NCBI GenBank assembly: GCA_046542845.1
Contig: JBKHAN010000004.1
Span: forward strand, 22,514 to 86,513
Origin: SKKC01 sp046542845
GTDB lineage: Bacteria; Spirochaetota; Spirochaetia; DSM-27196; SKKC01
Direction: 5' to 3'
DNA length: 64,000 bases
Shown here: positions 15,386-24,772 of the stretch, in pieces
Numbering within the stretch: position 1 is the first letter of the stretch
Layout: every line of letters starts with the position of its first letter
Program-made: the position numbers and the translations under genes
The notes under the pieces: model-generated
Seen by the model: the letters and a program-made list of their open reading frames with translations, nothing else
Told to the model about the DNA's origin: nothing
The model's database searches: none

Positions 15386-18300
15386 TCCTGAACTCCTGTT
15401 TCCTCAGCCGTTGAAGAAGCTTCATATTTCTGCTCGATCCGCTGTGCCCGTTTCGCACTGCGTCGTTCCGAAATCCGATTAAACGATGCATAGAGAACCG
15501 GGACGAAGACAAGCGTCAATACAGCGCTCACGGACAAACCTCCGATGACCGTAAGTGCTATCGGTCGTATAAGCTCCGATCCCTCGCCGTCGAGAAATCC
15601 AATCGGCACGAGACCGAGAACGGTGGTCAACGTGGTCATGAGTATCGGGCGAAGTCGGTTTCCGCCGGCCTCCACGCAGGCTTCGATGAGCTCGACCCCG
15701 CGAGCACGCAGCAGATTCGTATAGTCAACGAGAACGATTCCGTTGTTCACGACGATTCCGACGAGCATAACGAGCCCGACCGCCGTGAATACGCTGATAT
15801 TAATGCCCATAAGAAAGTGTATACCGAACACACCGATCAAGGTTAACGGAATACTCAGAAAAATTATGAGTGGATCTACGAACGATTCGAACTGGGCTGC
15901 CATTACGCCAAAAACAAGCAGGACAGCCACCACGAGAATTCCAGCGAAGGTCTGACCGTAGCGAAGTATGTCAGCAAACTCGCCGGAAAATTCGATTACA
16001 AGTCCGTCTTCCAGCGGGATGCGTTCACGGATCAGCCGCTGAATCCGCTGCTCCACTTCGGCGATCTGTGCTCCTTGCGCAAGTCCGGCAGTTACGGTGA
16101 ACTGCCGAGCCTGAGCTTCGCGGAGAATGCTGACGGGGCCGGTAGTTCGTTCGAAGTCCGCTATGCTTGACAGCGGAACTCTTCCGCCCCGCGGCGACGG
16201 TATCTGTATTCGCCCGAGGTCGGGTATCTCGGTTTTGTCCTGTTCGGCAAGAATCAGTAGAATGTCACGTTCGAGACCGTTGGTTCGCAAGCGCGACGCG
16301 GTAATACCGTCTATCGAAGCTCTGACTTCATTTCCAATCGTGGCAACATCAAGGCCTAACGCGTATACGCGTTGTCGATCGATCTGTATGCTCGCCTGCG
16401 GAAGGCCTTCGGACACGTCGGTGCGGGCATCGACGGCCTCGGGAACCTCTGTTTCGAGTAACTCCCTGATCTCCTCTGCGGTGCTTCGGCCGAGGTCAAT
16501 GTCTTCAGTTCGGATGCGGATATCTATGGGCGCACCACCACCGAGTTGCGGGCCGCCGGCGTCTCCAAACTCAAACTGAGCCCCGGGAAACTCGTTGAAA
16601 TAAGGCCGAAGCGCCGTCTGTATGTCGGTCTCGGTTTCGACTCTCTCATCAAAAGCCGGAAGCGTTATCGTGATGCTTCCGCTGTTGCTCGAGCCACCAC
16701 CCCCGAAGCCGGCGATACCACCACCGCCTCCACCGACACTTACAACGATGCGCTCGTAGGTCGTGATTTCACTTCGAATGATATCCTCAAACTGCGCCAG
16801 GACATCCCGTGTAACCTCAATGCGCGTTCCCACCGGCATGGTCACATTCAGCTGGACATTGTCCTGTTGTTGCGCAGGCAGAAGCTCGAAGCCAATGTAG
16901 GGGACGAGGAACAGTCCGCCGATAAACGCGAACAGCACGAACAATACCGACACGGTTCGGTGTTTCAGGGCGACCGAGAGAAAGCGCTTATACCCGCGAT
17001 CAACGGCGCCAAAAAAGGCCTCAAAGCGCGAGTCGATAAACCCCATAAGACCTTTCAGCGGTTTTTGCGTGTGCGAAGAAAGGGGAAAGTAATGGCTGGC
17101 GAGCACGGGTACAAGAAAAATCGCCACCAGCAGCGAGGCGGCGAGCGAGATGACAACCGTGAATGCGAGTCCGCTGAAAAGCTCACCGATAAAATCGAGC
17201 TGATTTCGAAAAAGAGCGACCGGCAGAAAGACACAGACGGTCGTGAGCGTTGCCGAGACGATAGCGTTAATCATCTCCTGTGTGCCAAGAATTGCTGCAG
17301 GCCGGAGCTTTGCTCCCTTTTCCCGGTATCGATAGATGTTTTCCAGGATTACGATGGAGTTGTCGACAAGGAGTCCAACTCCAAGTGCAAGTCCTGCGAG
17401 TGTCATAAGGTTCAGGGTCAGACCGCTGAAGTACATCAGGCTTACCGTGAAGACAATGGATGTCGGGATACTTACCGCTACCACGAGAGTCGCCCGGATA
17501 CTTCTGAGAAACAGAAGCAAAATGATGATCGCGAGGACCGCGCCTCCAACAGCCTGTGATGATACGGTCGCCAGCGAGTCGCGGATGATCTGTGTCGTGT
17601 CAACGAGCACCTCGATCTGCACGCCGTCCGGAAGAACCCCGTTAATGGAGTCCAGCGCTTCCAGTACGTTGTCAGCCGCCTCGACGCTGTTGGCGTCGCT
17701 CTGTTTCTGTACGGATATCGATACGCCGGGTTCTCCGTTGACGTACACAAGACTGTTCGTCGGTCCGAAACCTTCGCGAACGTCGGCAATGTCACCGAGC
17801 CTGAGTGTCGTCGACGTGGGTGCGGCGTTATCACGATCCACCGTGAGAGTCGTTATAACGACATTCCGTACATCGTCTATCGAACCGAATTCACCGTCAG
17901 TCTGAATAACGTAGTTGCGTTCATTTTCGGTTATCGTTCCACCGCCGATCTGCAGGTTCTGTACTCGCACGCGCTGTGCGATCTGGCTGAAAGTCAGACC
18001 GTAGGCGTCGAGTCTGCTTTGCGGAATTTCGACGCGTATGACTTCCTGGCGGCCACCCGATACGCTGGTCAACGCAATACCTTCAAGCTGTTCAATCCGT
18101 GGCTGTACGATGTCTTCAGCGATTCGTCGCAGCTCTTCGGCACTTCGATTACCGGTGACGCGTAACTGGAGAATAGGCAGCAGGGAAGGGTCAAAACGAA
18201 ATATGCTCGGTGAACCGGCGTCATCCGGAAGGGCATTTCTGACCAGCTCGAGGCGATCGCGGACTTCGTTCGTCGCGGCATCCATGTTCGTTCCCCAGGT

Positions 18301-18582
18301 AAACTCGAGAATCACCTGGCTTGAACCCTGCGAGGACGTGGAACTGATCTGGTTAATGTTACTGACGTTGCTGAGAGTTCCTTCAATCGACCGGGTGATT
18401 GTTCTCTCAACTTCCTGAGGCCCTGCACCCTCGTACGAAGTCTGAACGACGAGCACGGCGGGTTCAATCTCCGGAAACAGGTCTACCGGGAGATCCAGTG
18501 CCGTATAGAGTCCGAAGGCAGTCAGGAGTGCGAAAATAACGAAAAACGTGGTCGGCCTGTTTACTATTGTTCGGGTAAGCAT
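15382..18582 (-). CDS. RND efflux transporter, inner-membrane pump (AcrB/HAE type)
   Basis: 1066 residues, full length for an RND pump with two repeats of six helices and large periplasmic domains. Seen are the N-terminal PTTFFVIFALLTAFG helix, DLFPEIEPAVLVVQTSYEGA, the GVGLLVDNSIVILENI helix 4 motif near residue 400, and VGIVVNNGIVLVDYTN in the second repeat. A glycine-rich insert (VSVGGGGGGIAGFGGGGSS) sits in the second periplasmic loop. It works with the adaptor and TolC protein encoded just upstream; substrates are likely drugs or lipids. Confidence 0.94.
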   Translation of the reverse strand: MLTRTIVNRPTTFFVIFALLTAFGLYTALDLPVDLFPEIEPAVLVVQTSYEGAGPQEVERTITRSIEGTLSNVSNINQISSTSSQGSSQVILEFTWGTNMDAATNEVRDRLELVRNALPDDAGSPSIFRFDPSLLPILQLRVTGNRSAEELRRIAEDIVQPRIEQLEGIALTSVSGGRQEVIRVEIPQSRLDAYGLTFSQIAQRVRVQNLQIGGGTITENERNYVIQTDGEFGSIDDVRNVVITTLTVDRDNAAPTSTTLRLGDIADVREGFGPTNSLVYVNGEPGVSISVQKQSDANSVEAADNVLEALDSINGVLPDGVQIEVLVDTTQIIRDSLATVSSQAVGGAVLAIIILLLFLRSIRATLVVAVSIPTSIVFTVSLMYFSGLTLNLMTLAGLALGVGLLVDNSIVILENIYRYREKGAKLRPAAILGTQEMINAIVSATLTTVCVFLPVALFRNQLDFIGELFSGLAFTVVISLAASLLVAIFLVPVLASHYFPLSSHTQKPLKGLMGFIDSRFEAFFGAVDRGYKRFLSVALKHRTVSVLFVLFAFIGGLFLVPYIGFELLPAQQQDNVQLNVTMPVGTRIEVTRDVLAQFEDIIRSEITTYERIVVSVGGGGGGIAGFGGGGSSNSGSITITLPAFDERVETETDIQTALRPYFNEFPGAQFEFGDAGGPQLGGGAPIDIRIRTEDIDLGRSTAEEIRELLETEVPEAVDARTDVSEGLPQASIQIDRQRVYALGLDVATIGNEVRASIDGITASRLRTNGLERDILLILAEQDKTEIPDLGRIQIPSPRGGRVPLSSIADFERTTGPVSILREAQARQFTVTAGLAQGAQIAEVEQRIQRLIRERIPLEDGLVIEFSGEFADILRYGQTFAGILVVAVLLVFGVMAAQFESFVDPLIIFLSIPLTLIGVFGIHFLMGINISVFTAVGLVMLVGIVVNNGIVLVDYTNLLRARGVELIEACVEAGGNRLRPILMTTLTTVLGLVPIGFLDGEGSELIRPIALTVIGGLSVSAVLTLVFVPVLYASFNRISERRSAKRAQRIEQKYEASSTAEETGVQE

Positions 18583-18590
18583 GTGCGGAC

Positions 18591-19481
18591 CTACCGTATT
18601 ACCAGCACGGGGGTGCCGTCTTCGAGGAGGTTCTGCCCCCGCGTCACAACCTGGTCGCCGGCCGTCAGACCATCGATAATCTCTACGTTTCCATCGGACT
18701 CGATACCGGTTTCGACGTCTCTTCGCAACGCGACGTCACCGCCGTCGACTACGTATACAAAGGTTTCACCGTCTCGTCGTATCAGGGACTCCTGGGGCAC
18801 GACCAGGGCGTCGGTTCGTTCAGTAAGAACAAGTTCTGCACGGGCTGACATACCCGTGAGTATGCGTTCGTCAAACCGATCGAACCTCGCGCGAACCTCA
18901 AGCGTCCGGGATGAAGCATCGAGCTGTGGTGCACGACGTCGAACCCGGGCGGTGAAAACGACGTCCGGATATGCATCGAAACGAGCGCGTACGAGCTGGC
19001 CCTCGCTGACCTGGCCGACGAATCGTTCCGGTACGCGCATGACAAGCTCCGCACGCTCCAGCGCGGCTATACGGGCGATCGGCAGCTGTGGTGTAACCTG
19101 CTGTCCGGTCTGGGCCGGGACGCTGACCACTGTACCGTCTATGGGAGCCTGGACCGGGCTTTCTGAGAACCGCCGACCGGGCTGACTCGGATCCACCCGT
19201 GCGATCACCTCGCCGCGTTCTACTCGGTCTCCCGTCGAAACGCCAAGGAAGGTAAGTTCTCCCGCGGTATCGGGCAGTGCATCTACCGCTGCGGACGCCT
19301 CGATTTCACCGGCAAGGGTAATGACGTCCCGTATGGTCCGCGGCTCCATAACCAGTGCCCGGACGGCAATCTGTCGCTGCTCGTCATTGTCGGTCGTGGT
19401 CTGTTCATCCTCAGGTACTCCGCATGAAACGAGGAGCACAAACGGTATCAGCAGGATCAGATAAGGAAAAAAGTGTTTCAT
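18591..19481 (-). CDS. RND efflux periplasmic adaptor (membrane fusion protein), lipoprotein
   Basis: 296 residues, near the short end for the family. The N terminus is a lipoprotein signal (LILLIPFVLLVSC, lipobox LVSC), then a lipoyl/barrel-sandwich half motif ASAAVDALPDTAGELTFLGV and its partner PVQAPIDGTVVSVPAQTGQQ. The hairpin between them is very short. C-terminal beta-barrel and membrane-proximal regions follow (DRFDERILTGMSARAEL). It bridges the RND pump and the TolC protein, and overlaps the tolC-like gene by 4 bp. Confidence 0.92.
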   Translation of the reverse strand: MKHFFPYLILLIPFVLLVSCGVPEDEQTTTDNDEQRQIAVRALVMEPRTIRDVITLAGEIEASAAVDALPDTAGELTFLGVSTGDRVERGEVIARVDPSQPGRRFSESPVQAPIDGTVVSVPAQTGQQVTPQLPIARIAALERAELVMRVPERFVGQVSEGQLVRARFDAYPDVVFTARVRRRAPQLDASSRTLEVRARFDRFDERILTGMSARAELVLTERTDALVVPQESLIRRDGETFVYVVDGGDVALRRDVETGIESDGNVEIIDGLTAGDQVVTRGQNLLEDGTPVLVIR

Positions 19482-20818
19482 TCAGCGTTCTCCAGTTCTT
19501 CAAGGGACATGCCAAGGAGGTTCTCCAGGCTCAGGATATTCTCGATGTAGCGCGATTGTTCCTGCAATAGCTCAAGCCGAGCGTTCCGAAGATCGAACTC
19601 GGTGTCCTCAACAGTTGTGATTGTCTGTAATCCGGCGGAATAGCCTTCCTCGGCAAGATCAAGCGCTCGTTCCGCCAGTTCGACATTGGATTGAAGAGAC
19701 TCAATGCTCGTGAGCGTCGTTTCGAGCTGTTCGATAATCGCGAGGATTTCTACTGAAGCATTGCGCTCGGCTGTCTCCACGGACAAGCGCGCCTGTTGTA
19801 TCTGGTCGGCCTGGTCGTCGAGACGCGTGCGGGTAGTCGACCAGCGCAGAAAAGGGTCAATGGGCCAACCCAGCGTTATTGAGAACGCGCCGCTATCCGA
19901 CCAGTTGTCGGCGTCGAATACGTCCTCTGCGTCAAATGGATCACCTTGCAGCTGCGGATTCACACCCGCACGGAAAGTCAGCGACGGATACAGGCTGCTC
20001 ACCGTTGCCTCTCGCGCAACCTCAAGTTGCTGGACTTGCTGCCGGGCTTGACGCACGGCGGTCGATTGGGTCACCAGGTCCAGAAGACGGTTTGCATCGG
20101 CTACGTTAAGGAACGTTGCATCAATATCGCCGTCCAGCACAATCGATATGCCCGGGTCGAAGCCAAGAAGATCAGCAAAACGCCGCAGTCCCGATTGTAT
20201 CGCATCCTGCTGTCTTCGTATGGCCGGGCGCTGGTTCTCGACCGAGACCTGCTGCGTGAGCAGTGAGAGTTCGTCGACGAGTCCGGATTCGTATTGTCCC
20301 TGGAGATCTGCAATTCGTGCTTCGCTCGCGGTAAATCGATCCTGCGTCACCGATAACTGTTCCTGTTGTACCAGCAGCTGGTAGAATGCGGTCCGTACAC
20401 TGATCTCGACTTCTTTTACAGCGCTCTCAAACGACAGCGTTGCATTCTCGAACGAGAGCCGGCTCGCTTCAATCCCATCGAGAATTTGCAGGCTTAATGT
20501 AAGGGACGCGTCTACTCCTGCGCTCAGGTTCCATCTCGGCAGTTCAGGTGTAAGCGGAGGCGTTTCCGGTTCACTGTTGGGTCGGACGAGCGTCAGATTC
20601 GAGGAGATCGCCGGAATCAATACATTGAAGCGGTTTCTATAGGCGCGTTCCTCTATTCGGGTGGAGAACTCCTGCGACTGCAATCCCAGATTGTGCGAAA
20701 GCGCCCGATCGACTGCCTCGTCGACGGACACAACGATGGTTTCGCTACCGTACGCACTGAGAGTGGTCAGCAAAAGGATACACAGCCACCGAAAGACGCT
20801 TGATGAGCTTTTCTTCAT
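19478..20818 (-). CDS. TolC-family outer-membrane efflux protein
   Basis: 446 residues, normal for TolC. An N-terminal signal peptide (RWLCILLLTTLSAYG) precedes two repeats rich in long helices (for example SIESLQSNVELAERALDLAE and GYSAGLQTITTVEDTEFDLR), the typical coiled tunnel. It is the first gene of the efflux operon tolC-adaptor-RND-PII on the minus strand, and provides the outer-membrane exit channel. Intergenic DNA upstream (20819-20902) is AT-rich and probably holds the promoter. Confidence 0.92.
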   Translation of the reverse strand: MKKSSSSVFRWLCILLLTTLSAYGSETIVVSVDEAVDRALSHNLGLQSQEFSTRIEERAYRNRFNVLIPAISSNLTLVRPNSEPETPPLTPELPRWNLSAGVDASLTLSLQILDGIEASRLSFENATLSFESAVKEVEISVRTAFYQLLVQQEQLSVTQDRFTASEARIADLQGQYESGLVDELSLLTQQVSVENQRPAIRRQQDAIQSGLRRFADLLGFDPGISIVLDGDIDATFLNVADANRLLDLVTQSTAVRQARQQVQQLEVAREATVSSLYPSLTFRAGVNPQLQGDPFDAEDVFDADNWSDSGAFSITLGWPIDPFLRWSTTRTRLDDQADQIQQARLSVETAERNASVEILAIIEQLETTLTSIESLQSNVELAERALDLAEEGYSAGLQTITTVEDTEFDLRNARLELLQEQSRYIENILSLENLLGMSLEELENAE

Positions 20819-20902
20819 GATGTGAGCTACATTATCGCTTCTATATTATGTATATGTTACGCCAAGGTGAATAATTGATCAGCCATTCAGGAATATGACG
20901 GC

Positions 20903-22114
20903 TCAGGGAAATTGTGCGAACATGTCCGACGTCCTGACGCCTGCGACCTCTGTTTTTGCCGAGTATACGCTGCGCAGACGTGCAATCCCCTCCTCAAGAA
21001 CGGGAGACGAAACTCCGAATTGAATAGACTGCCACGCTTCGAGGAAGGCGGAAAACTCGTCCGCGACGCGAATCACTTCGCCGTCGATCGGGTTGTAGCG
21101 GTCGGCATTGTAATGCTCCTGTAATTCAGCGAACGAGGTGACAGTGACTTCACCGTCAGTTTGTATGCGACTCGCGAACTCATTCTCCGTGAAATAGCGA
21201 ATTTCCTGACCGGCACTCGCGCTCATGTGAGGATAGATTTCCGCTGCGACGGTTCGGTCCTCAATGGTCTTAACGATCTCGGGGAGGCCCGGTGTAGCCG
21301 TTTTTGTCGGAGCGACGATATCGCGCGTAACTGCCTCGGGCAGGTCATGAAAAAGCGCACCGAAAAAATTATTGTATCTTCGTCGCGGGCAGGCACTAAT
21401 CTGGTACGTGAACAGGTAGACGAACACACAGACCATGAGCGAATGCCCGAGTACCGCCGTTTCAGGTATTCGCGGTGTACGACTCCAGCGCGCCTGATAG
21501 CGCAATCTGTCAATGACGCTGATCAATCGATAGAGATCCAGCTCAAGCACGAGTTGTCTCATTCCTGTGAGGTCAAGAAACGGCTCAAGGCGGCGACGCA
21601 GATCGTCTTCGATTCCGGGTACCCGCGGATCGTGGTGGTTGACTGCCTTGATAATCTGAAACTCGCGGTGGCTTGAATAGGTGCGTGCTGCTTCAAGAAT
21701 GTGTCGTGAGCGACGCTGGGTTGGACTCCAATGCTCCTCGCCGCCGAGGAGATAGGTGTGGAACGATTCTGCGAGTCCGTAACGGTCCAGCATGGGCGAT
21801 ACGGAGGAGGCAACCCATTCGTTGAGCTTCCGGTATTCGACTGGATAATTCGTCCGGATATCGCGGTGCACGGATTCTTTGATATCGGATATCGCGATTT
21901 TGCGCAGAAGGTCAAAGACAGAATGGTCAATGATGATATCCCAGTCCACCTCGTGGCCCTGTTCTTCCTCGAGCTTCGCCATAAAGTACGCGGTTATAAT
22001 GGCAAACGCCCGCCGATCCATTTCGTTCAGCTCCATAGGGCGAACCAGGTCGTTCCACCGCTTGATGCTGAATCCGGTAAAAAGATGCTCTGCGATATCT
22101 CTGTGGATAATCAC
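20903..22114 (-). CDS. HD-domain phosphohydrolase (YfbR-like) with a degenerate N-terminal repeat
   Basis: 403 residues, about twice the size of YfbR. The second half has an intact HD pattern: LGHSLMVCVFVYL, then NNFFGALFHDLPEAVTRDIV (HD near residue 256), PTKTATPGLPEIV, and RVADEFSAFLEA with the distal Asp. The first half has the same outline (FSIKRWNDLVRPMELNEMDR) but lacks the HD pair, so it looks like a decayed duplicate. Likely a nucleotidase or other phosphohydrolase; the substrate is unknown. Confidence 0.82.
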   Translation of the reverse strand: MIIHRDIAEHLFTGFSIKRWNDLVRPMELNEMDRRAFAIITAYFMAKLEEEQGHEVDWDIIIDHSVFDLLRKIAISDIKESVHRDIRTNYPVEYRKLNEWVASSVSPMLDRYGLAESFHTYLLGGEEHWSPTQRRSRHILEAARTYSSHREFQIIKAVNHHDPRVPGIEDDLRRRLEPFLDLTGMRQLVLELDLYRLISVIDRLRYQARWSRTPRIPETAVLGHSLMVCVFVYLFTYQISACPRRRYNNFFGALFHDLPEAVTRDIVAPTKTATPGLPEIVKTIEDRTVAAEIYPHMSASAGQEIRYFTENEFASRIQTDGEVTVTSFAELQEHYNADRYNPIDGEVIRVADEFSAFLEAWQSIQFGVSSPVLEEGIARLRSVYSAKTEVAGVRTSDMFAQFP

Positions 22115-22145
22115 GACGACCTCACGACTGGAGTATGATTGAATA

Positions 22146-22181
22146 CGACCGCTGTGTCACGCGGACGTGCCACAGCGGTCG
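22146..22181. terminator. Long inverted repeat, probable terminator or attenuator
   Basis: An 11-bp perfect stem (CGACCGCTGTG / CACAGCGGTCG) encloses a further 4-bp stem CACG/CGTG with a CGGA loop. No long T-run follows on either strand. It lies after wrbA and directly before the HD gene on the minus strand, so it may end wrbA transcription or control entry into the HD gene. Confidence 0.55.
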
Positions 22182-22229
22182 CGGTCGTGTTTTCCAGAAG
22201 ACGAGTCTGTGGATCGTGTGAGACGTGTC

Positions 22230-22838
22230 TTACGATGCGAGCTTGCCGGCTATCTGAGCGACGTACTTGCCTTGAAAGGCGGCCCCGTCAAGCTCGTTCT
22301 TGCTTGGCATGCGGGCTCCGTCCCCACCGGTGACCGTACTCGCGCCATACGGACCGCCACCGGAGACTTCATCGACACCTTGCAGACCCGGGAAGGCGTA
22401 CGGAAGCCCCGCGATAACCATGCCCTGGTGCATGAGTGTGATCTGGGTGGAAATAATGGTGGTTTCCTGGCCTCCGTGCTGAGTTGCTGTGGATGTGAAG
22501 ACGCTCCCAACCTTACCGACCAGCTGCCCGCCTGCCCACTGTGCACCGGTGGCGTCCCAGAACGCTCGCATTTGCGCACTCATGTTGCCGAAGCGGGTAG
22601 GTGTTCCCACAATAATCGCGTCGTAGTTTGGGAGATCTTCGGGCTTCGCTGTCGGAATGTGAGCGATGCTTTTTTTGAAATCCTGGCCACCGAGCTGTTC
22701 AACCAGCGAATCCGGAAGTGTTTCCGGAACCTGCATAATGTCGACTTCCGCACCTGCTTCCTTGGCTCCGGCGGCCACCGCCTCAGCCATCTTGTAGATA
22801 TGACCATACATCGAATAGAACAGAATAAGTACTTTCAC
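22230..22838 (-). CDS. wrbA: NAD(P)H:quinone oxidoreductase WrbA (flavodoxin fold)
   Basis: 202 residues, the normal WrbA length. The FMN loop is seen as FYSMYGHIYKMAEAV near the start, YDAIIVGTPTRFGNMSAQMR near residue 75 and STATQHGGQETT near residue 112. The GTG start has an AGGAGG 8 nt upstream. WrbA reduces quinones by two electrons in the cytoplasm and protects from redox cycling. Confidence 0.95.
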   Translation of the reverse strand: MKVLILFYSMYGHIYKMAEAVAAGAKEAGAEVDIMQVPETLPDSLVEQLGGQDFKKSIAHIPTAKPEDLPNYDAIIVGTPTRFGNMSAQMRAFWDATGAQWAGGQLVGKVGSVFTSTATQHGGQETTIISTQITLMHQGMVIAGLPYAFPGLQGVDEVSGGGPYGASTVTGGDGARMPSKNELDGAAFQGKYVAQIAGKLAS

Positions 22839-22950
22839 GTGAATCCTCCTGTTGATTCCGGTTTATGCAATTTGTCTAGCAAGGTAATCAATCTGCACCG
22901 GGAAGGCAACGAAAAGTGCAATATTTGGTATATAAGGGTATGTCTATACG

Positions 22951-22980
22951 GGCGGGAACCGGAACGGCCGGCTCCCTGCC
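22951..22980 (-). terminator. Possible hairpin terminator after gpmI
   Basis: GGGAACCGG and CCGGCTCCC pair with one mismatch around a 5-nt loop, directly after the gpmI stop on the minus strand. There is no T-run, so it may be only a structural 3' end. Confidence 0.35.
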
Positions 22981-22982
22981 GA

Positions 22983-24635
22983 TCAGCCTTTGTTGAGCAG
23001 TGAGACGCCTGTCATCTCCTCGGGTTTGTCGAGCCCTAACAGGTCGATGACCGTCGGGAACACGTCTGCGAGCCTGCCTCCGGAACGCAAAGCATCCGAT
23101 TCTGTGTCGGTACTGCCGCTTGCAAGCTGCTTTCGGTCGTCATCGACGATAATGCAGTCAACGTCGTAGGTCGTGTGGGCTGTATGTGCGCTCTCGTTCA
23201 GCGGTTCGTACATCTGCTCCGAGTTACCGTGATCAGCGGTGACAATCAGTTTGCCGCCGCGTTTGGTAACGGCTTCCACAAGAGCCTCGACGCAGGCGTC
23301 GACCGTTTCACATGCTTTGATAGCCGCATCGAGTTTGCCGGTGTGACCAACCATGTCTCCGTTAGCGAAGTTCACGAGAATAAAGTCTTCGCAGTCATCT
23401 GCTCTTACACGGTTGAGGACCACGTCACGTACTTCGTATGCACTCATTTCCGGTTTCAGGTCGTAGGTGGCGACCTGTGGAGACTGTGGCATCTCCCGGT
23501 GTTCGCCCTCAAACGGCTCGTCCCGATAGTCATTGAAGAAAAATGTGACGTGGGGGAACTTTTCAGTCTCCGCGGTGCGGAACTGCGTCAGCCCCTTCGA
23601 TGCGAGGAACTCGCCACCGATGTTTTTCATTTTTGGCGGCTTCGGAAATACTACGTTGAGCATGGAATTGAGTTCGGTCTCATACGCTGTCATGGATAAC
23701 CAGTACACGTCGCGCCTCGGGCCTCGGTCGAAGCCCTTTTCTCCGCTGTCGGGACTGGCTTTCACGTGTCCATAAAAATCATCCATCACGAATGAACGCA
23801 GGATCTCGCGAGGACGGTCACCGCGATAATTGTAGAAGATAGCCGTGTCGTTATCGCTGATACGTGTATCATGCCAGTCCGAGCCTACGTATCTGGGGGT
23901 GACAAACTCGTCCCCGTTCTGGCTGTCGTTACTGGGATTGTCGTAATAGTTCTGCATTGCCTCGTCGGCGGTCTCGAAGACAGGTAGATCTGTAGCCCGT
24001 CCCGTGAGCATGTCGTAGGCCATTTGCACACGTTCCCACCGGTTGTCACGGTCCATGGCGTAGTAGCGGCCACAAATGGAGACGATACGACCCACGCCTA
24101 TAGTGTCGAGTTGTTTCTGTATGGTTTGAATAAACGTTATCCCGGTATACGGACCGGTGTCCCGACCGTCGGTGAACAGATGTACGGCCACCTTCGAATG
24201 ATCGGCGCGCTTGCACGCTTCCACGCACGCAAACAGATGTTGAAGCAGCGCGTGAACGCCGGCATCGGATGCGAGACCCATGACGTGCACCCATGAATCG
24301 CGCTCCTTTGCGCGTGCGATGCCTTTTGCGAGTGTTTCTATGGAAAAAAACGATTCGTCCCGAATTGCCTTCGTTATGCGAACGGACTCCTGGTACACAA
24401 TTCTCCCGGCCCCCAGGTTCTGGTGTCCAACTTCCGAATTACCCATGGTCCCGTCCGGAAGACCAACGTCCTCGCCGGAGGTGTGTATGGTCGTCCACGG
24501 GTACTCGCGAAGGAGCCTGTCATTGCAGGGCGTATTGGCTTGTGCAACGGCATTGTAGGATTGTTGCTCGGGATTCGGGTTGCGTCCCCAACCATCTCTG
24601 ACAATAAGTACGACTGGCTTTGGTGTCTGTTTCAT
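22983..24635 (-). CDS. gpmI: 2,3-bisphosphoglycerate-independent phosphoglycerate mutase
   Basis: 550 residues, slightly longer than the usual 510. It interconverts 3- and 2-phosphoglycerate in glycolysis, with two Mn ions. The start MKQTPKPVVLIVRDGWG has the first metal Asp; the phosphoserine is in MGNSEVGHQNLGAG; HLFTDGRDTG and TADHGNSEQM are the remaining signatures. The longer frame to 24725 was rejected because it begins before the standard N terminus. TATAAT ends 6 nt before this ATG, but no clear -35 was found. Confidence 0.95.
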   Translation of the reverse strand: MKQTPKPVVLIVRDGWGRNPNPEQQSYNAVAQANTPCNDRLLREYPWTTIHTSGEDVGLPDGTMGNSEVGHQNLGAGRIVYQESVRITKAIRDESFFSIETLAKGIARAKERDSWVHVMGLASDAGVHALLQHLFACVEACKRADHSKVAVHLFTDGRDTGPYTGITFIQTIQKQLDTIGVGRIVSICGRYYAMDRDNRWERVQMAYDMLTGRATDLPVFETADEAMQNYYDNPSNDSQNGDEFVTPRYVGSDWHDTRISDNDTAIFYNYRGDRPREILRSFVMDDFYGHVKASPDSGEKGFDRGPRRDVYWLSMTAYETELNSMLNVVFPKPPKMKNIGGEFLASKGLTQFRTAETEKFPHVTFFFNDYRDEPFEGEHREMPQSPQVATYDLKPEMSAYEVRDVVLNRVRADDCEDFILVNFANGDMVGHTGKLDAAIKACETVDACVEALVEAVTKRGGKLIVTADHGNSEQMYEPLNESAHTAHTTYDVDCIIVDDDRKQLASGSTDTESDALRSGGRLADVFPTVIDLLGLDKPEEMTGVSLLNKG

Positions 24636-24772
24636 TCCTCGATTATACGCAGGAACGCGTCGTAACGATAGGCTGTAGCGGTCTGGTGCCGGTTCATCTG
24701 CCCGGGTAGCGGTGTCACTTGACAAAACGCCTGTATAGCCGCAGTTTCGCTCTTAATGTACGGGAGGGTTAT

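Noticed and set aside
16546..17559. A 337-codon antisense open frame
   Set aside because: Antisense to the RND pump; very basic, random-looking composition.
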